Below, in pieces: positions 1 to 6,805 of a DNA stretch of 6,968 bases. Each line of letters opens with the position of its first letter. Position 1 is the first letter of the stretch. Below the pieces are notes generated by a model. The model did not search any database, was not told the DNA's origin, and saw nothing but the letters and a program-made list of their open reading frames with translations. Position numbers and translations under genes: made by a program. Source of the DNA: an uncultured Clostridia bacterium (GTDB lineage: Bacteria > Bacillota > Clostridia > Oscillospirales > Oscillospiraceae); contig CAMGCA010000107.1 of the NCBI GenBank assembly GCA_946011705.1, positions 1 through 6,968 of the forward strand, given 5' to 3'.

Positions 1-27
1 CGGGCTTCGCCCTCCTCGCAATGACAT
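1..27. repeat. Fragment of a dispersed-repeat-like sequence at the window edge
   Basis: The first bases contain a small hairpin, GGGC-TTC-GCCC (2-12), then six bases and CAATGACA (19-26). Read on the other strand this is TGTCATTGCGAGGAGGGC followed by the hairpin. From memory, CATTGCGAG-type sequences beside a small hairpin are common intergenic repeats in Clostridia and other bacteria. The layout (hairpin, short spacer, CAATG) loosely resembles the ends of the repeat family seen later in this window, but with a longer spacer. The element is cut by the window edge, so its extent and family cannot be settled here. Confidence 0.4.
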
Positions 28-84
28 GCTAATTCGCTAAATTCCCCTTTACCCAATCAGATTCCCCACACAGGAGGACACGCA

Positions 85-681
85 GTGTTTCAGAAAAATA
101 ATCCCGAAAGCTGGCTCATTGTGGGCCTGGGCAATCCCGGAAAAGAATACGAGCGCTCCCGCCACAACTGCGGCTTCCGGGCGCTGGACTGCCTTGCCCA
201 GAATCTTGGCGTCAAAGTCGATAAGCTGAAATTTCAGGGGCTGTACAATCAGACCAATTATAACGGTCGCAAACTGTTTCTTCTGAAGCCCCAGACCTAT
301 ATGAATCTGTCCGGGCGGTCAGTATTGCAGCTTTCTGCCTTCTTTAAAATTCCGCCCCAGAACATCATTGTGATGTTTGATGATATTTCCTTGGAGCCGG
401 GACGGTTGCGGGTGCGGGCAAACGGCTCCGCCGGCGGGCACAACGGCATCAAATCGATCATTTCTGAGCTGGGCAGTCAGGACTTTCCCCGGGTGAAGAT
501 CGGCGTCGGGGCCAAGCCCAACCCGGAATACGACCTTGCCGACTGGGTGCTGTCCTCTTTCTCGGCACAGGACGAAAAGGCGCTGAGCGTGTCCCTGAAA
601 AACGCTGCCGAGGCTGCCCTTGCCATCATCGACCGCGGCGTGCCCGAGGCCGCCAACCGGTTCAACGGCTCTCACCCCTAG
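85..681 (+). CDS. pth: Peptidyl-tRNA hydrolase (Pth)
   Basis: This gene encodes cytosolic peptidyl-tRNA hydrolase, which cleaves the ester bond between peptide and tRNA in peptidyl-tRNAs that drop off stalled ribosomes, so that the tRNA can be reused. The 198-aa length is typical of bacterial Pth. The N-terminal signature GLGNPGKEYERSRHNCGF (residues 14-31) holds the expected substrate-contact Asn17 and catalytic His27. KPQTYMNLSG (68-77) carries Met73, FDD (98-100) the conserved Asp99, and GSAGGHNGIKSI (114-125) Asn120. By family comparison these match E. coli N10, H20, M67, D93 and N114. Ser25 replaces the Thr usually found before RHN, a mild change. The start is GTG at 85, chosen because AGGAGG at 72-77 sits 7 bases upstream and the signature begins soon after. 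The stop is TAG. Pth beside mfd is a common Bacillota arrangement, but 330 bases separate them here, so close translational coupling is unlikely. Confidence 0.97.
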   Translation: MFQKNNPESWLIVGLGNPGKEYERSRHNCGFRALDCLAQNLGVKVDKLKFQGLYNQTNYNGRKLFLLKPQTYMNLSGRSVLQLSAFFKIPPQNIIVMFDDISLEPGRLRVRANGSAGGHNGIKSIISELGSQDFPRVKIGVGAKPNPEYDLADWVLSSFSAQDEKALSVSLKNAAEAALAIIDRGVPEAANRFNGSHP

Positions 682-686
682 CGGCG

Positions 687-757
687 GCCCGCAAGGCGGG
701 CAGCCAATGCGTTACGGACACTGGTGGTCATCGTTACGCCATTGGGCCTGCTCGGTA
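687..757 (+). repeat. Repeat end copy A (most diverged)
   Basis: It begins with the perfect hairpin GCCCGC-AAG-GCGGGC (687-701), then AGC, then CAATGCGTTACGGACACTGG. Aligned by hand to copy C, 705-732 matches 6884-6912 at 25 positions with three mismatches and one single-base gap. After that similarity weakens until the block TTGGGCC (742-748), and a weak CTCG match follows. It is oriented opposite to copy B, making the left arm of the element in this gap. Confidence 0.65.
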
Positions 758-835
758 TCGTTCTATGGTACTGAGAATTGTCATTCAGTTGCGTTTTGTA
801 GGGCGAAACCATGGCATAACCACTACAAACGATTC

Positions 836-844
836 TGCTATATT
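836..844 (+). promoter_or_regulatory. Possible extended -10 promoter for mfd inside the repeat element
   Basis: TGCTATATT matches the extended -10 consensus TGnTATAAT with one mismatch. It resembles the much stronger TGCTATAAT before the VanW-family gene in this window. No good -35 lies at the right distance; TAACCA at 817-822 matches only three of six consensus bases. If used, transcription would start near 850 and give a leader of about 160 bases containing the right repeat arm and the 951-978 hairpin. mfd could instead be read through from pth. This is a weak call. Confidence 0.3.
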
Positions 845-872
845 GCCCTTTGCCACATTACTGAGTTGTTCT

Positions 873-943
873 GGTCGAGGGGCCCAAAGGATATGAGTTA
901 ACCGCACAGCGTCCGTGACGCATCGTCTGCGGCGACTCGTCGC
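873..943 (-). repeat. Repeat end copy B (inverted)
   Basis: The complement of this 71-base stretch aligns without gaps to 6866-6936, with 62 of 71 positions identical by hand count. Shared blocks include the conserved core, and ATCCTTTGGGCCCCTCGACC is identical in both copies. Its terminal hairpin lies at 929-943. On the + strand this is GCGGCG-ACT-CGTCGC, with one G-U pair in the stem. It forms the right arm of the element between pth and mfd. Confidence 0.85.
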
Positions 944-950
944 TTTACCA

Positions 951-978
951 CGGAAAGAGAGATTTTCCTCTCTTTCCG
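951..978 (+). promoter_or_regulatory. Perfect 11-bp hairpin in the mfd leader
   Basis: CGGAAAGAGAG (951-961) and CTCTCTTTCCG (968-978) are perfect complements around a 6-base loop. The hairpin ends 33 bases before the mfd start codon and 22 bases before its ribosome binding site. No T-tract follows on either strand, so it does not look like an intrinsic terminator. It could be a leader structure affecting mRNA stability or translation, a protein-binding site, or a remnant of the neighbouring repeat element. Which one cannot be told from sequence alone. Confidence 0.55.
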
Positions 979-994
979 CGTTGCCACGTTGCCA
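979..994 (+). repeat. Perfect 8-bp tandem duplication before mfd
   Basis: CGTTGCCA occurs twice with no gap (979-986 and 987-994), directly after the 951-978 hairpin and just before the mfd ribosome binding site. It could be a slippage product, an insertion-site duplication that lost its element, or a direct-repeat binding site. Confidence 0.6.
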
Positions 995-1000
995 AGAAAT

Positions 1001-1006
1001 GAGGTG
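1001..1006 (+). promoter_or_regulatory. Ribosome binding site that fixes the mfd start
   Basis: GAGGTG lies 5 bases before ATG at 1012 and only 2 bases before the in-frame TTG at 1009. ATG is both the better codon and the better spacing, so translation most likely begins at 1012. Confidence 0.7.
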
Positions 1007-1011
1007 TTTTG

Positions 1012-4000
1012 ATGGAAAAGCTTCTTTCGATGTTGAAATCCATGCCGGAATACAATACGCTGCTGGCCTCCTTGGCAGAGGGTCAGAGCGCGGCGGTGAC
1101 AGGCATCGGTCAGATCAACCGCAGCCATATTCTGGCGGGATTGTATCACGATACCGACCGGCCCATGGTGCTGCTGTGTCAGGATGACATGGCGGCCCGG
1201 CGGCTTCAGGAGGAATTGAAGTGTTTTCTGGGGGAAACCGCGCCCATTCTGCCCGGGCGGGAGCTCACGCTGTACGATGCCGCCGTTGTCTCCCGGGCCT
1301 GGGAGCAGAAACGGCTGCGGCAGCTGTACGATCTGGCACTGGGAAAGACCCGACTGCAAATCATGAGCTGGGAGGCCCTGAGCCTGCGCACCATGCCCCC
1401 TGAGGTGCTGAAAGCCGCAGCTTTCACGCTGGAGGTGGGGAAGGAATATCCCTTGGATGACCTGACAGATCGTCTGGTATCCGCCGGGTACAGCCGCTGC
1501 GGCATGGTGGAAGGCCCCGGTCAGTTTGCCATGCGGGGCGGTATCCTGGATGTGTACTCCCCTGCCGCCGACCAGCCCATCCGGGCGGAATTCTTCGGCG
1601 ATGAACTGGACACCATGGGCTATTTTGACCCTCAGACCCAGCGGCGCAATGAAAATATTGACTCCGTCACCATTCTGCCCGTGGGCGAAACTCAGCCGGG
1701 GCTACACCCCAGGGGCATCGCCGGGTTGTGCAAGGATATTTCCAATCTGATCTCCCGGCAGAAACGGCGGAAAAATCCCAACGCGGCTCTGATCACCACT
1801 CTGAGCCGGGATTTGGAAAAATACGAAAACGACCTCCACAACCCCGCCTCCGACCGCTATATGGCTCTCATCTACCCCGAACTGACCACGGCGGCGGACT
1901 ATATTCCGGAGGACGCCATCGTGGTGCTCTGCGATCAAAGTAACCTCCACCGTGCTGCCCGCACTCGCTGCGATGAGATGGGGATGCAGCTGGACAGTAT
2001 GCTGCAAGGGGGACTGGTTGCCGGGGAACTGTGCGACTATGTGTGCCAGTGGGAGGACTTTACCGCCGGGCTGAAAGGGCGTACAGTGCTGTATTTCGAC
2101 ACTTTCGGCGGCTCTGCCTATCCAGAGGAGTGCCCGCCCAAGGTGCTGCTGCCCATGACCGCCAAGCAGCTGCCCGGCTACGGCGGCAACCTGGACACCG
2201 CCGCGTCAGACCTGTCCCACTATCAGAAGCAGGAATTCGGCTCTCTGGTGCTCTGCGGCACCCGGCGGCGGGCGGAAATTTTGCAGGAGATGCTGAGCAG
2301 CAAAAATCTGTCCTCCTTCATCTGCATTCCCCTGACCACCCTGCCCAAGCCGGGGCAGATTCTTCTGACGGAAGGCAGCCTGCCCTATGGCATGGAATAC
2401 CCCATGAGCCGTCTTGCCGTCCTGACGGAGGGCCAGCTCATTGCCCGCAGCGAACCCAAACGAAAAGCTGCCAAGAAAACCGGCTCCACCAACCGGCAGA
2501 AGCTCAACGCCTTCACCGACCTGACCCCCGGCGATCTGGTTGTCCATGAGAACTACGGCATTGGCCGGTTTGTCTGCATGGAGCAGATTAAAGTGGATAA
2601 TGCCGTGAAGGACTATATCAAAATCGCCTATCAGGGCAGCGATACCCTCTACGTCCCCGCCACCCAGCTGGATTTGGTCAGCAAGTACATCGGCGGCGGT
2701 GGGGAAGATGCCAACGTAAGACTTAACAAGATCGGTTCCGACGCATGGCAGAAGACCAAAGCCAAGGCCAGAAAGTCCGCCAAGGATATGGCCGGGGAGC
2801 TGATCCAGCTCTACGCCGCCCGGAAGCGGCAGCCCGGCTTCGCTTTCGCGGCGGACTCTCCCTGGCAGAAGGAATTCGAGGACAACTTCCCCTACCCTGA
2901 AACCGATGACCAGCTGCGCTGCATCGCCGACATCAAGCGGGATATGGAGACCCCCACCCCCATGGACCGGCTGCTCTGCGGCGACGTGGGCTTTGGCAAA
3001 ACCGAGGTGGCCCTGCGGGCGGTGATGAAGGCCGTCATGGATGGAAAACAGGTGGCAATCCTGGTGCCCACCACCGTCCTTGCCCAGCAGCACTACACCA
3101 CCGCCATGGCCCGGTTCCGGGGCTTTCCGGTGAACATCGACGTGCTCAGCCGGTTCCGCACATCCAAACAGCAGCAGCAAACCCTGCGTAATCTGGCGGC
3201 GGGCAGCGTGGACGTGATCATCGGCACCCACAAGCTGCTGCAAAAGAGCGTGCAGTTTAAGGACTTGGGTCTGCTGATTATCGATGAAGAACAGCGCTTT
3301 GGCGTATCCCACAAGGAGCGATTAAAGGAAATGTCCAAGGGCGTGGACGTGCTGACCCTGTCCGCCACCCCCATTCCCCGGACGCTGAACATGGCCCTGT
3401 CCGGCATACGGGATATGTCCACCATTGAGGAGCCTCCCGCCGACCGCTACCCGGTGCAGACCTTCGTCATGGAGCACAACACCGCCGTCATTGACGACGC
3501 CATCCGCCGGGAGGTGGAGCGGGGCGGGCAGGTTTACTACCTGCACAATCGCACGGAGACCATCGACCAGTGTGCCAGTGCTCTCCAGCGGCGGATCCCC
3601 GGCTTGCGGGTGGGCGTGGCCCACGGACAGATGGGAGAAGATGCCCTGGGCGACGTGATGCAGGCCATGACCGAGGGAGACATTCAGGTGTTGGTGTGCA
3701 CCACCATCATTGAAACCGGCCTGGACATTCCCAACGCCAACACCCTGATTATTGAGAACGCCGACCGCTTCGGCCTGAGCCAGCTCCATCAGCTCCGGGG
3801 CCGGGTGGGCCGCTCCACCCGCCACGCCTACGCCTACTTCACCTACCGCCCCGACAAAAATCTGACGGAAATTGCCGAAAAGCGGCTGTCTGCCATTCGG
3901 GATTTTGCCGAATTTGGCTCCGGCTTCAAAATTGCCATGCGGGATCTGGAGATTCGCGGCGCGGGCAATCTGCTGGGTGCGGAACAGTCCGGCCACATGA

Positions 4001-4527
4001 TGAGCGTGGGCTACGATATGTACCTCAAACTGCTGGACGAAGCGGTTCTGGAGGAACAGGGCGCAGCCCCCAAGGCCCCCGACTGCACCGCCGATCTAAA
4101 CGTCACCGCCAACGTAGACAAGGACTATGTGTCCCGGGGCGAGGAGCGGATGGATCTGTACCGCCGGATGGCCGCCATCCGCACACAGGAGGATGCCGAC
4201 GACCTGCTGGATGAAATCGTGGACCGCTACGGCGAGCCGCCCAGAGGGGTTCTCAACCTCATCGACATTGCCCTGCTCCGGGCCAAGGCCAAGGAGGTCA
4301 GCATCAAGGACATCAAGCAGAAGTCCGGTGACGTGCTGTTTACGCTGGCAAACCTGAACTTCGAAGCCGTCAGCGCGTTGTGTGCCGACCCGGACTATAA
4401 AACCAGAGTCTCCTTCCTTGCCAATACCAAGGAGCCGACCCTGCGGCTGAAGCTGGCGTCCGGCGTGGACAGCCTGAAGCAAAGCAAGGTGTTTATTGAC
4501 CGATACAGAAGCTGCTGCAATTCTTAA
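1012..4527 (+). CDS. mfd: Transcription-repair coupling factor Mfd
   Basis: Mfd is a cytosolic DNA translocase that pushes or removes RNA polymerase stalled at DNA damage and recruits UvrA, directing excision repair to the transcribed strand. The 1171-aa length is close to known Mfd proteins (about 1150-1180). The N-terminal UvrB-homology region includes GPGQFAMRGGILDVYSP (168-184). The CarD-like RNA polymerase interaction domain starts near residue 504 with LTPGDLVVHENYGIGRF and runs through VPATQLDLVSKYIG. The helicase core has Walker A GDVGFGKTE (657-665, Lys663), DEEQ (758-761), SATPIPRT (784-791), TTIIETG (897-903) and QLRGRVGRS (927-935). The TRG translocation motif follows, with FGSGFKIAMRDLEIRGAGN (968-986). 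The C-terminal regulatory domain includes RGEERMDLYRRM (1042-1053). All helicase motifs are intact and no frameshift is seen. Two tandem stops (TAATAA) end the gene. No intrinsic terminator separates it from the next gene. Confidence 0.98.
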   Translation: MEKLLSMLKSMPEYNTLLASLAEGQSAAVTGIGQINRSHILAGLYHDTDRPMVLLCQDDMAARRLQEELKCFLGETAPILPGRELTLYDAAVVSRAWEQKRLRQLYDLALGKTRLQIMSWEALSLRTMPPEVLKAAAFTLEVGKEYPLDDLTDRLVSAGYSRCGMVEGPGQFAMRGGILDVYSPAADQPIRAEFFGDELDTMGYFDPQTQRRNENIDSVTILPVGETQPGLHPRGIAGLCKDISNLISRQKRRKNPNAALITTLSRDLEKYENDLHNPASDRYMALIYPELTTAADYIPEDAIVVLCDQSNLHRAARTRCDEMGMQLDSMLQGGLVAGELCDYVCQWEDFTAGLKGRTVLYFDTFGGSAYPEECPPKVLLPMTAKQLPGYGGNLDTAASDLSHYQKQEFGSLVLCGTRRRAEILQEMLSSKNLSSFICIPLTTLPKPGQILLTEGSLPYGMEYPMSRLAVLTEGQLIARSEPKRKAAKKTGSTNRQKLNAFTDLTPGDLVVHENYGIGRFVCMEQIKVDNAVKDYIKIAYQGSDTLYVPATQLDLVSKYIGGGGEDANVRLNKIGSDAWQKTKAKARKSAKDMAGELIQLYAARKRQPGFAFAADSPWQKEFEDNFPYPETDDQLRCIADIKRDMETPTPMDRLLCGDVGFGKTEVALRAVMKAVMDGKQVAILVPTTVLAQQHYTTAMARFRGFPVNIDVLSRFRTSKQQQQTLRNLAAGSVDVIIGTHKLLQKSVQFKDLGLLIIDEEQRFGVSHKERLKEMSKGVDVLTLSATPIPRTLNMALSGIRDMSTIEEPPADRYPVQTFVMEHNTAVIDDAIRREVERGGQVYYLHNRTETIDQCASALQRRIPGLRVGVAHGQMGEDALGDVMQAMTEGDIQVLVCTTIIETGLDIPNANTLIIENADRFGLSQLHQLRGRVGRSTRHAYAYFTYRPDKNLTEIAEKRLSAIRDFAEFGSGFKIAMRDLEIRGAGNLLGAEQSGHMMSVGYDMYLKLLDEAVLEEQGAAPKAPDCTADLNVTANVDKDYVSRGEERMDLYRRMAAIRTQEDADDLLDEIVDRYGEPPRGVLNLIDIALLRAKAKEVSIKDIKQKSGDVLFTLANLNFEAVSALCADPDYKTRVSFLANTKEPTLRLKLASGVDSLKQSKVFIDRYRSCCNS

Positions 4528-4543
4528 TAAATTATTACAAGCA

Positions 4544-4571
4544 TTGCTTTTCCGGAAATTCATGCTATAAT
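4544..4571 (+). promoter_or_regulatory. Strong sigma-A-type promoter of the VanW-family gene
   Basis: The -35 box is TTGCTT (4544-4549) and the -10 box is a perfect TATAAT (4566-4571), separated by 16 bases. TGC directly before the -10 adds an extended -10 element. The predicted start is near 4578, giving a short leader of about 30 bases. A perfect 10-bp palindrome, TTTCCGGAAA (4549-4558), overlaps the last base of the -35 box and fills the first half of the spacer, where a regulator could bind. The promoter implies that the downstream gene can be expressed independently of mfd. Confidence 0.85.
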
Positions 4572-4593
4572 ATTGCAGAATTATCCCTCAAAG

Positions 4594-4599
4594 AGGAGG
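4594..4599 (+). promoter_or_regulatory. Ribosome binding site that fixes the VanW-family gene start
   Basis: A perfect AGGAGG lies 9 bases before ATG at 4609. The open frame extends upstream to a TTG at 4573, but that codon overlaps the region just after the -10 box, lies before the predicted transcription start, and has no ribosome binding site. The extra 12 residues it would add are therefore unlikely to be real. Confidence 0.88.
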
Positions 4600-4608
4600 A
4601 TTCTTACC

Positions 4609-6801
4609 ATGTCACAGGGTAAATTTTCCAGTCCCCGCCCACATCGTGAGGAAGAGCGGGAAATCGAAAAGGCCTACCGGGATTTAACCCGGAAGAAATC
4701 CCACAAAACCTATGAGCACAAGGTCACGGCGCAGGATGTGGCCCGGGCGGCCCAGCCCCTGCCCACAGAGGACGACGATATTACCATACCGGATATGATT
4801 CCCAATGAGGAAGCCTTTCCCACACATGACGGATTCCCGGACATGTTCCCCAACCCGGATGCCGCCCCCGCCCCGGAAAGCGTCCCTTCCCCGGAAGCCG
4901 AGGATCGGCAGATCGAGGAGGCCTTCCGGCAGGTCACCGGCCAGAGCGTAAAGCCCCGGGCCAAGGTTGGCCCCACCTTCGATGCCATCCCCGAGGCACC
5001 GCGGGAAGAACCACCCGCCCGACCGCCCAGCCAGCGGCCCCAGTGGATGGACGAGGTGGCAGAGTTCTATCAGCAAAATTCCAGGCTGGTTATGGCGGCC
5101 CTTTGCGCCGTGTCCGTGATGGTCGTTGTGTTTGTCATTCTGCTGTTCGCCCGCAGCGCCAAGGACCCTTACGGTGAACGCATTCTGGGCAACGTATACA
5201 TCGGTGATGTGAATGTGGGAGGAATGACCAAAAAAGAGGCCGTGACCGCTCTGAACGAGGCCATCGGCAGTGTCTACACCTCCACGGACATGGTCATCAA
5301 TCTGTCCGGCACCCAGCTGAAAATCACCCCCAAGGACTCCGGCGCGTCCTTTGACAGTAGCGGCGCCGTGGAGGAAGCCTACGCCTACGGACGCACCGGC
5401 ACCCAGGACGAGCGGGATGAAGCGTATCAGGCATCGAAAACCCAGCCATACAACATTGCTGTCCTTCCCTACTTAAATCTGAAAACCGACAATATCCGCA
5501 AATTTCTGACGGACAAAGCAGGCAATTCCGGCAGCACCCTGGTGCAGACCACCTACGGCCTGGAAGGGGCGGAGCCGGTGCTGTCCGCCGACAAATTCGA
5601 CAAAACCGCTCCCACTCAGACCCTGGTCATCACGCTAGGCAAGCCAGGTATCGGCTTTGACCCCGATACGGTCTTCAACCAGGTGCTGGATGCCTACAGC
5701 CAACGCACTTTCCTCGTCACGGTGGAGGATGTGGAAACATTGAAGGAACCTGATCCCGTTGACCTCGAAAAGCTCTACAAGGAATTCTACATTGCCCCGG
5801 TGAACGCTGCGGTGGATACCAAGACCGGCAAGACCACCTCCGGCTCCTACGGCTATGAATTTGACAGGGAATCCGCCCAGAAGCTTTTGGACGAGGCGGA
5901 ATTCGGCGACGAGGTCCGCATTCCCATGCAGTACATCGAGCCGGATATTCTTGACGCCAATGGGTTCTTTGCCGATACGCTTGGCGAGTACCAAACCCGG
6001 GCCAGCGGCAGCGACGAGAGACTCACCAACCTGCGCATCGCCTGCGAAGCCGTCAATGGCCGGGTGCTGAACCCCGGCGAGGGTCTTAGCTTCCGGGATG
6101 CCATCAGCTCCCTCAGCCTCAAATCCGCATCGGATGACATCGGTCTGGAGAGCACCTCCGGCGGCGGCGTGACCCAGGTCAGCTCCACATTGTACTGCGC
6201 CGCCCTGCTGTCCGACCTGACCGTGAGCAGCCGCAGCAACTTAAGCTACCTGCCCAGCTTCGTCAAGGAGGGCTTTGATGCGGACATCGATCTGACCATC
6301 AAGAACACCCTTTCCTACCCCGTGCGCATCAGCGCCCAGTACAGCGGCGGCTATGTCCGGGTCAGCATCCTGGGTACGGAGCAGCGGGACTACTACCGGA
6401 CCCTTGGCTCCGACATCACCAAAACCATCCCGCCGGAGACGGAATTCCGGAACTATCCCTACGACAACCCGGAGGGTATCCGCCATGACGATACCATTCA
6501 GGAAGGCCGGGACGGCTATCAGGTCAAGAGCTACAGTGTCCGCTATGACTCTGCCACCAATCAGAAGCTCACCTCCGACTATATCGCCACCTCCAACTAC
6601 GCTCCCGTCAGCTACATCTATGCGGTGGTGGAGGAGCCGGAAACCGAACCGCCTACGGAAGAACAGACCGAACCGTCTACGGAAGATCAGACCGAGCCGC
6701 CTACCGATTCTTGGGAAGAGAATTCCTCCGAACCAGCGGGGGATTCTCCCGCAGGTGAGGAAGCACTCTGGGATGCCGGCGATGCAGAGCAAGCCGCATA
6801 A
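4609..6801 (+). CDS. Membrane-anchored VanW/YoaR-like envelope protein
   Basis: The 730-aa protein appears to span the membrane once, with its N-terminus inside. Residues 1-158 are charged and Pro-rich, with no signal peptide, and contain two related 11-residue segments (17-27 and 100-110). Residues about 160-181 form one hydrophobic helix followed by Arg and Lys. Outside, residues about 190-265 (GNVYIGDVNVGGMTKKEAVTAL) and a segment about 290-440 resemble YoaR-type putative peptidoglycan-binding domains. A VanW domain spans about 458-590, with LNPGEGLSFRD (487-497) and GGGVTQVSSTLY (518-529). The usual family form is GGGICQVSSTLYNA; here Thr522 replaces Cys, and a Cys appears at 530. The C-terminus is acidic, with 8-residue Thr/Glu/Pro repeats and no LPXTG sorting motif. 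VanW was named from a vancomycin-resistance cluster but its biochemical role is unknown, so no resistance function is implied. The gene has its own promoter and terminator; a role in wall binding or wall metabolism is inferred. Confidence 0.87.
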   Translation: MSQGKFSSPRPHREEEREIEKAYRDLTRKKSHKTYEHKVTAQDVARAAQPLPTEDDDITIPDMIPNEEAFPTHDGFPDMFPNPDAAPAPESVPSPEAEDRQIEEAFRQVTGQSVKPRAKVGPTFDAIPEAPREEPPARPPSQRPQWMDEVAEFYQQNSRLVMAALCAVSVMVVVFVILLFARSAKDPYGERILGNVYIGDVNVGGMTKKEAVTALNEAIGSVYTSTDMVINLSGTQLKITPKDSGASFDSSGAVEEAYAYGRTGTQDERDEAYQASKTQPYNIAVLPYLNLKTDNIRKFLTDKAGNSGSTLVQTTYGLEGAEPVLSADKFDKTAPTQTLVITLGKPGIGFDPDTVFNQVLDAYSQRTFLVTVEDVETLKEPDPVDLEKLYKEFYIAPVNAAVDTKTGKTTSGSYGYEFDRESAQKLLDEAEFGDEVRIPMQYIEPDILDANGFFADTLGEYQTRASGSDERLTNLRIACEAVNGRVLNPGEGLSFRDAISSLSLKSASDDIGLESTSGGGVTQVSSTLYCAALLSDLTVSSRSNLSYLPSFVKEGFDADIDLTIKNTLSYPVRISAQYSGGYVRVSILGTEQRDYYRTLGSDITKTIPPETEFRNYPYDNPEGIRHDDTIQEGRDGYQVKSYSVRYDSATNQKLTSDYIATSNYAPVSYIYAVVEEPETEPPTEEQTEPSTEDQTEPPTDSWEENSSEPAGDSPAGEEALWDAGDAEQAA
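6643..6714 (+). repeat. Three tandem 24-bp units coding for an acidic Thr/Glu/Pro tail
   Basis: Within the VanW-family gene, residues 679-702 read as three 8-residue units: TEPPTEEQ, TEPSTEDQ and TEPPTDSW. The first two are nearly identical at DNA level and the third has drifted. In-frame repeats like this can gain or lose units by slippage. Such Pro/Thr/Glu-rich tails are typical of flexible surface-exposed linkers. Confidence 0.8.
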
Positions 6802-6805
6802 GCGC

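Larger units (their letters stand above)
687..943. mobile_element. MITE-like or REP-like element with inverted ends between pth and mfd
   Basis: Two imperfect inverted arms (687-757 and the complement of 873-943) enclose about 115 bases with no convincing gene. Each outer boundary is a 15-nt hairpin (687-701 and 929-943), followed inward by a 3-nt spacer and the core CRATGCGTYACGGACRCTG. Further in, both arms carry a TTGGGCC-type block. The middle includes a second inverted pair, CGTTTTGTAG (792-801) and CTACAAACG (823-831). No target-site duplication was identified, and there is no transposase, so a non-autonomous element is the inference. It starts 6 bases after the pth stop, so the first hairpin might also affect the 3' end of the pth transcript. 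It lacks a T-tract and is not a standard terminator. Alternative: two independent repeat copies that happen to lie head to head. Confidence 0.6.

Noticed and set aside
21..43. Promoter for pth (ATGACA as -35, TAAATT as -10)
   Set aside because: The boxes are only 11 bases apart, and no acceptable -10 lies 16-18 bases after ATGACA. The pth promoter probably lies upstream of the window.
687..701. Intrinsic terminator for pth
   Set aside because: The 6-bp GC hairpin lies just after the stop codon but is followed by AGCCAATGCG, with no T-run. It fits better as the terminal hairpin of the repeat element.
620..901. A 93-codon + strand open frame overlapping the end of pth and running into the gap
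   Set aside because: It starts inside pth in another frame, has no ribosome binding site, its translation resembles no protein I recognise, and most of it covers the inverted-repeat element.
2206..3312. A 368-codon open frame on the - strand inside mfd
   Set aside because: It is antisense to an intact mfd with all helicase motifs. Its composition (rich in Gly, His and Val) is what GC-rich codon bias gives on the opposite strand, and no start signal was seen.
4573..4608. Upstream TTG start for the VanW-family protein
   Set aside because: It lies before the predicted transcription start and has no ribosome binding site, whereas ATG at 4609 has a perfect AGGAGG at good spacing.
4609..6801. Vancomycin resistance determinant
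   Set aside because: The VanW domain alone does not confer resistance, and no vanR/S, vanH, vanA/B-type ligase or vanX/Y genes are present. The gene sits beside housekeeping genes.
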